From contig JAKSOW010000008.1 of the NCBI GenBank assembly GCA_024405395.1, positions 1-47,999 on the forward strand: 47,999 bases of DNA. The letters run 5' to 3'. The notes under the pieces were generated by a model that was not told the origin of the DNA, ran no database searches, and saw nothing but the letters and a program-made list of their open reading frames with translations. The translations under genes and the position numbers were made by a program. How positions within the stretch are numbered: position 1 is the stretch's first letter; the number at the start of each line of letters is the position of its first letter. The stretch comes from Kiritimatiellia bacterium. GTDB taxonomy: Bacteria > Verrucomicrobiota > Kiritimatiellia > RFP12 > UBA1067. Positions 7,498 to 14,312 of this stretch are shown here, one piece after another.

Positions 7498-9118
7498 CGC
7501 GAGCAGACTCATCACCCCGCAGGCCGTACGGCGGCTGGAGATGGGGTTTCTGGGCGACCTCATCGCCTCCGACCATGACACGGCGGCGCTCATCGACCAT
7601 GTGCTGAAGATCGGCCTCACCGACGCCCATTTTGCCGACCCCGGCACGCGGGCGGCGTTCAAGGCGCTCCACGAGAAGGGCTCCTGCGATCCGGCCGTGC
7701 TGCAGCAGCGCCTCATCGAGGTGAGCGGCTTCGAGTTTGCGGACGAGGCGATCCAGAGCACGTCCGTTTCGCTGGAGCAGGCCTGCGAACGCGCCCGGGC
7801 GATTCTGGAGACGGGGCTCAAGCGCCAGGCCAAGGAGAAGGTGCAGGCGCTCTTCGCACGGATGACGGCGCTCTCCCCCGCGGAACTGGGCGCGCTGATC
7901 CAGCACGAGGGCGGCGCGCTCGCCTCGCTGGCCAGCTACGTCCGCGAGTCGGACACCATGAGCCTGTCGGACGTGCCGGACGCCATCCCCGAGGAGGAGA
8001 ACCCCAACGCCCTCTTCGCGAACGGCTGGCTGCGCAAGGGGCATGCCGCCGTACTGGTGTCGGTGTCGGGCTCGGGCAAGAGCGTGCTCTCGATGCAGCT
8101 GGCGCTCGCCTGGGCGGCGGGCGAGGAGATCTTCGGCATCCGGCCTGTCCGTCCGCTCAGGATCGGCATCGTGCAGACGGAGGACGACATCGAGGAGCTG
8201 GCGGACTTCCGTCAGTCGATGCGGCGTGGATTCGTCGAACAGCTGGGCTGGCCGCCGGAGAAGATCGACGCCGCCGAACGGCAGATCGAGTTCTGCAACA
8301 TGCGCGGACTCACGGGGTCGGCCTTCGCCACGCGCATGGGCGTGCTGCAGGCGGAGAAGCGCTTTGACCTGATCATCATGAACCCGCTGCAGGCCTTCAC
8401 GGACTTCGACATCTCGACCAACTCCGAGCTGTCGCGCTTCCTGCGCGGCGACCTGAACGGGATGATGAAGGCCTACGAATGGCATCACCCCGCGAAGTGC
8501 GGGCTTCTGATCATCCACCACACGAACAAGGCGCCGTCTGGACCCGAGCGCCGTGGCTGGGGAACGGACGCCTATGCCGAATACGTGGGCGCGGGCGGCG
8601 CCGAGCTCACCAACTGGATGCGCGCGATGCTCACGCTCATGCCGTGCGTGCAGCCGGGGTTCTACTACCTTACGGCGGCGAAGCGGGGCGGCCGCCTCAA
8701 ATGGCGCGATGCCGCCGACAATCCCACCAACAAGCGGGTCATCGCCTACACGCAGGGGTATATGTTCTGGCGGGAGCCCGAGCCCGACGAAATCGCCGCC
8801 CTGCCGGGAATGGGCGCGGCGAAGAAGTCCGAACCCAAGGCGGCCCCCGACGTCAAGGCCGACGCCAAGGCGCCGGCGGAGGAGCTGAAGGCGAACGCCT
8901 GTACGCTCACGGAGGCCCGAAAGCTGGCGCGAACCTTGTTCGTAACGAAGAGGCAAGGCGAGAAGGCATATGATGAGATTGTCGCGAATCTCCCGCTTTA
9001 TGGTATCGTTCTGATGCCGACAGGACGCAGTACAGAGCGCCTAATCGGCTCATCTGAGGGGTGTGGAAAACTGTTTTCCCGCCTCATGGGAAAACGGATG
9101 CCATTCCAGCCCACATAA
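7487..9118 (+). CDS. RepA-like hexameric helicase (AAA_25/RecA fold) with DnaB-N-like front domain
   Basis: The protein has 543 residues. Residues about 15-60 (RLEMGFLGDLIASD, then FADPGTRAAF) resemble the DnaB N-terminal helical domain. The RecA-like core has a Walker A of the form SVSGSGKS near residues 190-197, with Ser in place of the usual first Gly/Ala. A TEDD block follows, then the Walker B region DLIIMNPLQAF, which has Asn where RepA/DnaB enzymes usually have Asp. The LLIIHHTNK segment matches the sensor of plasmid RepA and phage helicases (AAA_25). The C-terminal third has an Ala/Lys-rich linker and a short winged-helix-like tail. GAGGAGGG precedes the start. Such helicases unwind DNA for plasmid or phage replication. 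Here the gene lies between two iteron-rich regions, as in a small replicon. The altered Walker B residue may lower activity or simply be a lineage variant. Confidence 0.8.
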   Translation: MHVDASRLITPQAVRRLEMGFLGDLIASDHDTAALIDHVLKIGLTDAHFADPGTRAAFKALHEKGSCDPAVLQQRLIEVSGFEFADEAIQSTSVSLEQACERARAILETGLKRQAKEKVQALFARMTALSPAELGALIQHEGGALASLASYVRESDTMSLSDVPDAIPEEENPNALFANGWLRKGHAAVLVSVSGSGKSVLSMQLALAWAAGEEIFGIRPVRPLRIGIVQTEDDIEELADFRQSMRRGFVEQLGWPPEKIDAAERQIEFCNMRGLTGSAFATRMGVLQAEKRFDLIIMNPLQAFTDFDISTNSELSRFLRGDLNGMMKAYEWHHPAKCGLLIIHHTNKAPSGPERRGWGTDAYAEYVGAGGAELTNWMRAMLTLMPCVQPGFYYLTAAKRGGRLKWRDAADNPTNKRVIAYTQGYMFWREPEPDEIAALPGMGAAKKSEPKAAPDVKADAKAPAEELKANACTLTEARKLARTLFVTKRQGEKAYDEIVANLPLYGIVLMPTGRSTERLIGSSEGCGKLFSRLMGKRMPFQPT

Positions 9119-9260
9119 TGACGAAAAATGAGTGACTTGTGGAAATTGTAGTTGTTTTCCCGTTTTCCCAAGGCTGTTTTTGGAAAGCAGTTTTCCCGAT
9201 TTCCCGTTTTCCCAGCGCCTATATATATAGGCGCATGGGTGGGAAATTGCGGGAAATCCG
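9073..9260. repeat. TTTTCCC iteron cluster, candidate replication origin
   Basis: GTTTTCCC occurs at 9073, 9154, 9162, 9190 and 9206. A shorter ATTTCCC occurs at 9199, and inverted copies occur at 9088 (GGGAAAAC) and from 9241 to 9256 (GGGAAATT and GGGAAATC). The first pair forms an 8-bp inverted repeat across the helicase 3' end. The cluster surrounds the 20-bp palindrome at 9215-9234. Position directly after a helicase gene, repeated binding motifs and an AT-rich centre together suggest an origin or segregation site. This is inference. Confidence 0.5.
9215..9234. repeat. Perfect 20-bp palindrome GCGCCTATATATATAGGCGC
   Basis: The two halves are exact inverted copies around an alternating A/T core. 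Outside it, TTTCCC motifs on the left are mirrored by GGGAAA motifs on the right, so the symmetry extends imperfectly to about 9198-9257. It could be a DNA-unwinding or cruciform site, or a dimer-resolution or operator site. Confidence 0.75.
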
Positions 9261-9283
9261 AAGGCCGAGAAGGGTAGTGGATT

Positions 9284-9577
9284 ATGGTGGCGAAGTTGGA
9301 TCATCGGTATTTCATTTCAATGGAAAGGCGAGCGGTGTATGAGAAGGTGGCTTCAGGTTTTGTGGAGCTGGTGTGGCGGCAGGGACTCAAGGCGCGGGAT
9401 CCGGTTGGGATGCTGCCGCCCGATGCCCAAGGGCTTGTCTGCGGTGTTGAGCGGGCCTGGGAGTGGGCCCGAGAGGAATGGAGCACCCCCGGCGAATTCG
9501 CCAGTGACCCTTGCGAGGACGTTTATGAAATGAGTGCCCCATTCGTGTTCTCAAGTCATTGGGAAGATGGGATTTGA
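9284..9577 (+). CDS. Small hypothetical protein of the island
   Basis: This is a 97-residue frame with GAGAAGGG about 12 nt before the ATG. The product is Trp- and acid-rich (VELVWRQG, ERAWEWAREEW), has no signal or membrane segment, and belongs to no family I recognise. It lies just after the iteron cluster and before the R-M promoter, in the same direction as its neighbours. Coding status is likely but not certain: it rests on length, ribosome site and amino-acid composition only. Confidence 0.4.
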   Translation: MVAKLDHRYFISMERRAVYEKVASGFVELVWRQGLKARDPVGMLPPDAQGLVCGVERAWEWAREEWSTPGEFASDPCEDVYEMSAPFVFSSHWEDGI

Positions 9578-9640
9578 GCGGAATGTTGAGTTCGGTCTCG
9601 ACAAATGATTCGCACAGAGGAAATTTCTTGAATTTTGTAA

Positions 9641-9670
9641 TTGCTAACATTGCGACACCGAGGGTATAAT
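9641..9670 (+). promoter_or_regulatory. Promoter of the restriction-modification operon
   Basis: TTGCTA (9641-9646) and a perfect TATAAT (9665-9670) are 18 nt apart, about 55 nt before the methylase ATG. AAGGA precedes the ATG. A 7-bp inverted repeat brackets the -10 box (separate entry). Confidence 0.65.
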
Positions 9671-9682
9671 GTGAGCCTCGGT
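9657..9682. promoter_or_regulatory. Operator-like inverted repeat around the R-M -10 box
   Basis: ACCGAGG (9657-9663) and CCTCGGT (9676-9682) are perfect inverted halves separated by 12 bp, and the TATAAT lies between them. A protein bound here would block the promoter. Some type II methylases repress their own promoters through an N-terminal extension (M.EcoRII, M.SsoII), and this methylase also has a long N-terminal extension. Confidence 0.5.
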
Positions 9683-9725
9683 TCGTTTAGTGACGAATCG
9701 TGTGGTAGATCATAAAGGATAGACA

Positions 9726-11504
9726 ATGGCGGAGAAATTGCTGAAAGCCAAGAAGGCCGCGTTTGGCCGGAAAGAGGCGCAGGGTAGTGAGCCCAAGAAG
9801 ATCGTTCTTGTTGGGACGTATGCCGGATCGCAGTTGACGGACTGGCCCGGTTATTACCCCTATCCGATCACTGCGGACGACAAGGTTGACGCCGAATCCT
9901 GTGCGAAGGTGAACGAGATATGGCTCTTCAAAGGGACGAAGGATCCCAAGTACTTCGCAGCGGAATTCGTGGGCGTCAAGACGCGCGAAGAACTCAAGAC
10001 CCTCGGCTATCCGGCGAAGGGGAAGGGACATGGCGACGGCACCTATCTGCTCTTCAAGATCGAAAAGACATACGCGCCAGCCTCGTCGAGCGCGGCACTT
10101 GCCGCCGCCGTCGAAAGCGTGATCGTCCGCACGAAAGATTTTGCCCGTTCGCCCAAGGTGCGCAAGCAGCTCAAAGCCTATCTTGAATCTACTGACCGTG
10201 CCGACAAGGAAATCGCCGCCCAACTTCCATCGATTATCACCAAACTGCCAGTCGAAACGCTCCGTGTCTGCGAAGCGGCGGTACAGTTGGATTTCTTTTG
10301 TGCTATGTTTGCTCCATCAGGGAAGACGATTCCGACGGGTGAGAAAAGTGTCATTTCTATGTTCTCTGGTGCGATGGGGCTTGATAATGGCATTGAACAG
10401 GCGGGAATGAAAATTCGTCTCTGTGTCGAATTTCAGCATGCAATGGCAGAGACTATCCGAGCTAATAAGCCAAATATTCCTCTGATTGAAGATGACGTGC
10501 GAAATTATTCGGGGGACGATCTTCGTGCAAGAGCAGGCCTAGCTCGCGATGATGATGTCTTCTTAGTTTGTGGAGGACCTCCTTGTCAGGCGTTTAGTAC
10601 AGCAGGTAAACGGCTTGGATTTGATGATGACAGGGGAAATGTGTTCCTGAAATATCTAGATCTGATAGGAGAAATTCGGCCGAAATATTTTTTGCTCGAG
10701 AACGTTCGTGGACTGCTTTCCGCGGCATACTCCCCTGATGCTAAAGAAAGTAAACCTGCGAAGGGGACTGCGTTGCTTTATGCGTTGGAGAAGATTAAGA
10801 GTATAGGGTACAGTGCGACATTTACACTTTACGATTCCGCGAATTATGGTGTCCCGCAACGACGCGAACGAGTGATCATTCTTGGCAGTAGGGATGGATA
10901 CAAGATACCGCTTATACCTCCGACTCATTCAAGTGATGGAGCTCGGGGACTTGCAAAGTGGAGGACTTTTAGAGAGGCCGTACGGGGCGTATGTGGATGT
11001 AATGCTGCACCAATCCCCCAACGTCGCATTAAGTTTTTTAAGTTGCTTGGGCCTGGGCAGTATTGGAAGGATCTACCACAGGAGATTCAAGAGGAAGCGA
11101 TGGGTAAGTCGTTCGCCCTTCCTGGAGGCAAGACTGGATTTTACAGGCGCCTAGCATGGGATGAGCCGTCACCGACTTTGGTGACGTGTCCGACAATGCC
11201 GGCTACGGATCTCATGCACCCCGAGGAAGATAGAGCCCTATCCGTAGAGGAATATGCACGGATCCAAATGTTTCCTGACAACTGGGTGTTTAAGGGGCGA
11301 ATGGCGGATATCTACAAACAAATCGGAAACGCGGTTCCTGTTGGTATGGGGTATGCTGCTGCACAACATTTGCTCTGGTTTGATTCGTTGCCAGAAGACC
11401 AGAAACGCAAGGTTGAGTTAATTGATCCCAATGCGGTATATTCGCGATACAAGAATACGAATTTTTTGTATTTTGAGAAGTTCATGTCGAATGGTGCTCA
11501 CTAA
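9726..11504 (+). CDS. DNA (cytosine-5)-methyltransferase with a ~200-residue N-terminal extension
   Basis: The protein has 592 residues. The C5-methylase motifs appear in order: motif I around 209-227 (VISMFSGAMGLD), motif IV GGPPCQAFS with catalytic Cys287, motif VI FLLENVRGLL near 323-331, motif VIII YGVPQRRERVI near 375, and motif X IGNAVPVGMG near 540. It transfers methyl groups from S-adenosylmethionine to cytosine and so protects host DNA from the nuclease encoded 15 bp downstream. Residues 1-205 are an extra module with no motif I recognise (KIVLVGTYAG, then NEIWLFKG). Base composition shifts sharply at about 10275-10290: the extension is GC-rich like the host, while the catalytic core is much more AT-rich, as in an acquired gene. 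The recognition sequence cannot be read from the protein. Confidence 0.93.
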   Translation: MAEKLLKAKKAAFGRKEAQGSEPKKIVLVGTYAGSQLTDWPGYYPYPITADDKVDAESCAKVNEIWLFKGTKDPKYFAAEFVGVKTREELKTLGYPAKGKGHGDGTYLLFKIEKTYAPASSSAALAAAVESVIVRTKDFARSPKVRKQLKAYLESTDRADKEIAAQLPSIITKLPVETLRVCEAAVQLDFFCAMFAPSGKTIPTGEKSVISMFSGAMGLDNGIEQAGMKIRLCVEFQHAMAETIRANKPNIPLIEDDVRNYSGDDLRARAGLARDDDVFLVCGGPPCQAFSTAGKRLGFDDDRGNVFLKYLDLIGEIRPKYFLLENVRGLLSAAYSPDAKESKPAKGTALLYALEKIKSIGYSATFTLYDSANYGVPQRRERVIILGSRDGYKIPLIPPTHSSDGARGLAKWRTFREAVRGVCGCNAAPIPQRRIKFFKLLGPGQYWKDLPQEIQEEAMGKSFALPGGKTGFYRRLAWDEPSPTLVTCPTMPATDLMHPEEDRALSVEEYARIQMFPDNWVFKGRMADIYKQIGNAVPVGMGYAAAQHLLWFDSLPEDQKRKVELIDPNAVYSRYKNTNFLYFEKFMSNGAH

Positions 11505-11519
11505 ACGGAGGATGACAAA

Positions 11520-12254
11520 ATGCCTGACAAATTGCTCGCGCAGATTTCGCAGTATGTGTCTGAAAATATCGGTAAATTCCATGCGGCACGACTGGAAAGC
11601 TTAAATAAGCTCAATCTCAAGAAGGTTTTGTCCCGTAAGAATCCATATTTGTTCAAGGCCAAGTATCAAGAATCCGCAGCAGACATCGTGAAGACGTTGC
11701 TTGATGCCCATTTGTCCTCGTCAGAAGAAACTATCTTCGGGGATTGGTTGGAGGGCTTGGCGATTTTCATTTCGTCAATCGTTTATGGGGGACAGAAGTC
11801 AAGCGCGACGGGTATTGACCTAGAGTTTGAGAAGGATAGTGTCCGCTACCTTGTGTCGATCAAGTCTGGCCCGAATTGGGGCAATAGCAGTCAGGTCAAG
11901 AAACTGGAAAACGACTTTAAGCAGGCGATGAAGATCCTTCACACAAGTCGCAACAAAGTCAAAGTTGAGGCGATAAACGGTTGTTGCTATGGAAGAGTGT
12001 TTTCGGACAAAGGATTTTACAAAAAAATATGTGGACAGAAGTTCTGGGAGCTGATTTCAGGACGGGAAAATCTTTATATTGAAATCATCAAGCCGCTTGC
12101 AACAGATGCCAAGAAGAAGACGGAGGAGTTTGGAGAGGAATATAGTGCCAAGCTCAATCTGTTTATCAAGGACTTCATTCATGATTATTGCTTGGAGGAT
12201 GGAAGTGTTAATTGGGAGAAGATTGTCAAGTTGAATTCGGGAACGAGAAAATGA
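11520..12254 (+). CDS. Type II restriction endonuclease (PD-(D/E)XK, PmeII/Eco47II-like)
   Basis: The protein has 244 residues. NPYLFKAK (41-48) and SSSEETIFGDWLEGLAIFI (67-84) precede the catalytic region GIDLEFEKD, ending in LVSIKSGPNWGNSS. Asp100 and Lys115 fit the PD-(D/E)XK arrangement. The overall pattern resembles the nucleases grouped with PmeII and Eco47II/Sau96I. It would cut unmodified DNA at the site the adjacent methylase protects. The gene lies 15 bp after the methylase with GGAGG before its ATG, and its stop overlaps the next start (ATGA). It is AT-rich compared with the chromosome, as expected for a transferred R-M system. The family-level call is good; specificity is unknown. 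Confidence 0.85.
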   Translation: MPDKLLAQISQYVSENIGKFHAARLESLNKLNLKKVLSRKNPYLFKAKYQESAADIVKTLLDAHLSSSEETIFGDWLEGLAIFISSIVYGGQKSSATGIDLEFEKDSVRYLVSIKSGPNWGNSSQVKKLENDFKQAMKILHTSRNKVKVEAINGCCYGRVFSDKGFYKKICGQKFWELISGRENLYIEIIKPLATDAKKKTEEFGEEYSAKLNLFIKDFIHDYCLEDGSVNWEKIVKLNSGTRK

Positions 12255-12487
12255 ATAAAGTGGTCGTTGTCACAATCAGCGAGACCATGATGCTCCATAA
12301 GAATGAAGTTGATACGCTTGTTTTCGATTCGATGGAAAAGGCCGAAGTGTGGATTGAACGACAGGTCGAGAAGATGGTAAAGAATTTTCAACTGGATCGA
12401 GAGTCAGACGTTGATGGATGGTTTGTCCAGATTGATGGGTGGAATCACACGATTCAATATGATGCAAAGGAGCGCATTGTCCAGTGA
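12251..12487 (+). CDS. Small protein of the R-M operon, unknown function
   Basis: The protein has 78 residues. The ATG at 12251 overlaps the nuclease stop by 4 nt (ATGA), and its own stop overlaps the next GTG start (GTGA). It is therefore coupled on both sides and very likely real. The sequence has a strand-rich start (KVVVVTISETMM), a helix with SMEKAEVWIERQVEKM, and an aromatic C-terminal half (VDGWFVQIDGWNHTIQY). I recognise no known control (C) protein or Vsr-type motif. It may modulate the nuclease or serve the ASCH-JAB protein downstream. Confidence 0.65.
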   Translation: MNKVVVVTISETMMLHKNEVDTLVFDSMEKAEVWIERQVEKMVKNFQLDRESDVDGWFVQIDGWNHTIQYDAKERIVQ

Positions 12488-13329
12488 TCTCTTCCGCCTT
12501 CACCTGTACGGGACCGTATGCGATTCTCATTATGCTTGGCATCAAGCGCGTTGAGAATCGCGCGGTCTTGCCGAGTCCGTGTGAAGGTCGATGTGCGGTA
12601 GGATGTTCCAAGTCGTTCTGCCAGGGAGAGTACGGTAACTTCGTTCAATGGGCCTCACGTGCTTTGCCGCCGGAAGATTTCGCGTTGATTCCTGCATGGA
12701 ACGATGTGAAGGAATGGCCGGGAACGATTGTCGGCGTCTGCGATTACGAGGCAAGTGCCGAGAGCCCTTTTGCTCTGACTTCAGGCGCAGTCTCGGCATT
12801 GGAGTGGAACGAAGGATATCAGTACTGGTGGAAACTGTCGAATGTCGTCTGCTTTGATCAGCCCATTCCGTGCCGCGGAAATGTGGGCATGTGGCAGATG
12901 CCTCCCGAATTGGCTGCGCAGGTGTCGGCGGCAGATGCATTGGAACAATGTGGCGGCACGAATGTTGCAACGCCAGAAAGTGCCGCCCGTCTCTTCCGAA
13001 AGGCGTTGTCGATTGCTGGTCAGAACGAAGGGGTGTTTGTGTTGCCCGTTGATGCCGAGTGTCGTGCGCTTTCAGAACCGACACTCGTTTCTTTGGGCGA
13101 TCCTGTGACAACGGTCGTCCAGCCTCGTGAGGTGTTCGCGGTTGCTCTGAAGCAGGGGGCAGTGTCTGTGATTCTCGCCCATAACCATCCTAGTGGGGAC
13201 TTGACACCGAGTTTGCAAGACCGCCAACTGACGGCAGTGCTTCGGAAGATGGGGACGGCTTTGGGCGTCCCCGTGCTGGATCATCTGGTGGTTAGTTCCA
13301 GGCAGGATGGCTGGAGTTCGGCCACATAA
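12484..13329 (+). CDS. ASCH domain fused to a RadC-type JAB (MPN) domain
   Basis: The protein has 281 residues and starts with GTG overlapping the previous stop. The N-terminal half is an ASCH (PUA-like) domain. It has GPYAILIMLGIKRVENR at about 10-26, then a basic, Cys-rich strand, and PIPCRGNVGMWQMP near 127-140. The C-terminal half is a RadC-like JAB metalloprotease fold without the usual helix-hairpin-helix. A candidate catalytic Glu sits near NEGVFVLPVD, and the metal motif HNHPSGDLTPSLQD is followed by VPVLDHLVVS. ASCH domains bind RNA or modified nucleosides, and some are amidohydrolases. RadC-type JAB proteins are common on mobile and defence loci. The role of this fusion is unknown. 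The C-terminus ends slightly earlier than in full RadC proteins. Confidence 0.8.
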   Translation: MISSAFTCTGPYAILIMLGIKRVENRAVLPSPCEGRCAVGCSKSFCQGEYGNFVQWASRALPPEDFALIPAWNDVKEWPGTIVGVCDYEASAESPFALTSGAVSALEWNEGYQYWWKLSNVVCFDQPIPCRGNVGMWQMPPELAAQVSAADALEQCGGTNVATPESAARLFRKALSIAGQNEGVFVLPVDAECRALSEPTLVSLGDPVTTVVQPREVFAVALKQGAVSVILAHNHPSGDLTPSLQDRQLTAVLRKMGTALGVPVLDHLVVSSRQDGWSSAT

Positions 13330-13352
13330 GTACTGTCGCTTTTCGTGCTTTG

Positions 13353-13382
13353 TTGCTGGCTTCATGCATGTTGTGCTATACT
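13353..13382 (+). promoter_or_regulatory. Promoter before the CYTH gene
   Basis: TTGCTG (13353-13358) and TATACT (13377-13382) are 18 nt apart. The expected transcription start is about 13389, right at an ATG (13390) that opens a 13-codon leader frame. Confidence 0.6.
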
Positions 13383-13389
13383 GTCCACC

Positions 13390-13431
13390 ATGTGGAGAAA
13401 TTTCGGGATGCAGGCATTCGGGAGGACGTGA
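13390..13431 (+). CDS. Possible leaderless 13-codon leader peptide before the CYTH gene
   Basis: ATG 13390 lies at the predicted transcription start. The frame (MWRNFGMQAFGRT) stops with TGA at 13429-13431, overlapping the CYTH ATG by one base (TGATG). This could couple translation of the two, or be chance. No family or function can be given. Confidence 0.3.
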   Translation: MWRNFGMQAFGRT

Positions 13432-13931
13432 TGGCGCTTGAGATTGAGCGGAAGTTTCTGGTGAACACGGCCATTTGGCGGCGGCCAGAGGGTGGTGTTC
13501 GCATGCGGCAGGGGTATGTGGCGACGAAGGACGGCACGACGGTGCGGGTGCGCATCGCCGGTGAGCGTGCTTATCTCACGCTCAAGGACCATGCCGTAGT
13601 CATCACCCGCCACGAGTTCGAGTACGAGATTCCACTTTCTGATGCCGAGACACTTCTCGACACGATGTGCGTCAAGCCCCAGATCGACAAGGTTCGCTAC
13701 CGCATTCCGGCTGCAGAACCCGGGCTTTTCTGGGAGGTCGACGAATTCCTCGGCGACAACGCCTCACTCGTCACGGCCGAGATCGAACTGCCATCGGAAG
13801 ACACGCCCTTCACCAAGCCCATCTGGCTCGGCGCGGACGTGACCGACGACCATCGGTACAAGAACAACAACCTGGCGAATGCCCCTTATTCGACATGGGG
13901 TGCGGGTGAGGGACGACAGCGTTCAATGTGA
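13431..13931 (+). CDS. CYTH-domain protein (triphosphatase/adenylate cyclase class IV fold)
   Basis: The protein has 166 residues from ATG 13431, which is preceded by GGAGG. An in-frame extension upstream to 13350 is rejected because it crosses the promoter. The defining ExExK motif is at residues 4-8 (EIERK). Charged tunnel strands follow (TTVRVRIAGERAYLTLK; HEFEYEIPL), then WEVDEFLGDN, a late acidic strand (AEIELPSE) and the DDHRYKNNNLANAPYSTW ending. Short CYTH proteins of this type are usually inorganic triphosphatases acting on PPPi with a divalent metal. The 3' end lies in an 80-bp sequence repeated after the HepT gene, and a run of ten G lies 11 nt after the stop codon. Confidence 0.88.
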   Translation: MALEIERKFLVNTAIWRRPEGGVRMRQGYVATKDGTTVRVRIAGERAYLTLKDHAVVITRHEFEYEIPLSDAETLLDTMCVKPQIDKVRYRIPAAEPGLFWEVDEFLGDNASLVTAEIELPSEDTPFTKPIWLGADVTDDHRYKNNNLANAPYSTWGAGEGRQRSM

Positions 13932-13940
13932 CCTTACCGC
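13861..13940. repeat. Direct repeat, left copy (3' end of CYTH gene)
   Basis: This 80-bp stretch matches 14787-14866 at 71 of 80 positions without gaps. The last 29 bases (GGACGACAGC onward) are identical. The two copies flank the MntA/HepT cassette. Confidence 0.85.
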
Positions 13941-13942
13941 AA

Positions 13943-13952
13943 GGGGGGGGGG
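13943..13952. repeat. Run of ten G
   Basis: A G10 homopolymer lies between the CYTH stop codon and the MntA promoter, at the inner edge of the left direct repeat. Such runs slip during replication, so its length may vary. It lies outside any supported reading frame. Confidence 0.8.
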
Positions 13953-13999
13953 CTCCCGTGTGGCGCAAAAAACTCCGCCTCAACCGATGGCATTTTTGA

Positions 14000-14005
14000 T
14001 ATAAT
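14000..14005 (+). promoter_or_regulatory. -10 box of the MntA/HepT operon
   Basis: A perfect TATAAT covers 14000-14005 and overlaps an ATG at 14004. Transcription should begin near 14012, so the usable start is the ATG at 14013 on a leaderless mRNA. No good -35 box is seen. Confidence 0.5.
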
Positions 14006-14012
14006 GTCTGCG

Positions 14013-14312
14013 ATGGGCGTTTTGGATATGATACGTGCGAAGCGAGATGAGGTTCTCGCCATCGCTAAGGAACACAAGGCCGAGAAGCTTTGGGTTTTCG
14101 GTTCTTGCGCCCGTGGAGAAGAGACGGCTGAGAGCGATGTCGACCTGCTCGTCAAATGGAGTCCAGGCGAGTATAGTTGGAAGGACGAGTGTGCGTTGCG
14201 GGAACTCTTTATGAAGTTCTTTGGTCGCCCTGTGGATATTGTGGCGAACACAGCGTTGCGCCGTAATCCGCGCTTTGCACAGAGAGTTTGCCCGGAGGCG
14301 ATTGCGATATGA
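14013..14312 (+). CDS. mntA: MntA-type antitoxin, minimal nucleotidyltransferase
   Basis: The protein has 99 residues from ATG 14013, or 102 from ATG 14004, which overlaps the -10 box and is therefore less likely. It has the minimal nucleotidyltransferase signature, VFGSCARGEETAESDVDLLV at residues 28-47. Gly30-Ser31 bind nucleotide, and Asp42 and Asp44 would bind the metal. In characterised type VII systems MntA adds AMP to a tyrosine of its HEPN partner and so silences it. The stop overlaps the HEPN start (ATGA), the normal arrangement for this pair. The operon is enclosed by direct repeats of the CYTH 3' end, which suggests insertion of the cassette. Confidence 0.88.
   Translation: MGVLDMIRAKRDEVLAIAKEHKAEKLWVFGSCARGEETAESDVDLLVKWSPGEYSWKDECALRELFMKFFGRPVDIVANTALRRNPRFAQRVCPEAIAI

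Noticed and set aside
9073..9260. CRISPR array, considered because of repeated TTTTCCC units
   Set aside because: The units are about 8 bp with irregular spacing and no unique spacers of normal length, and no cas gene is present in the window.
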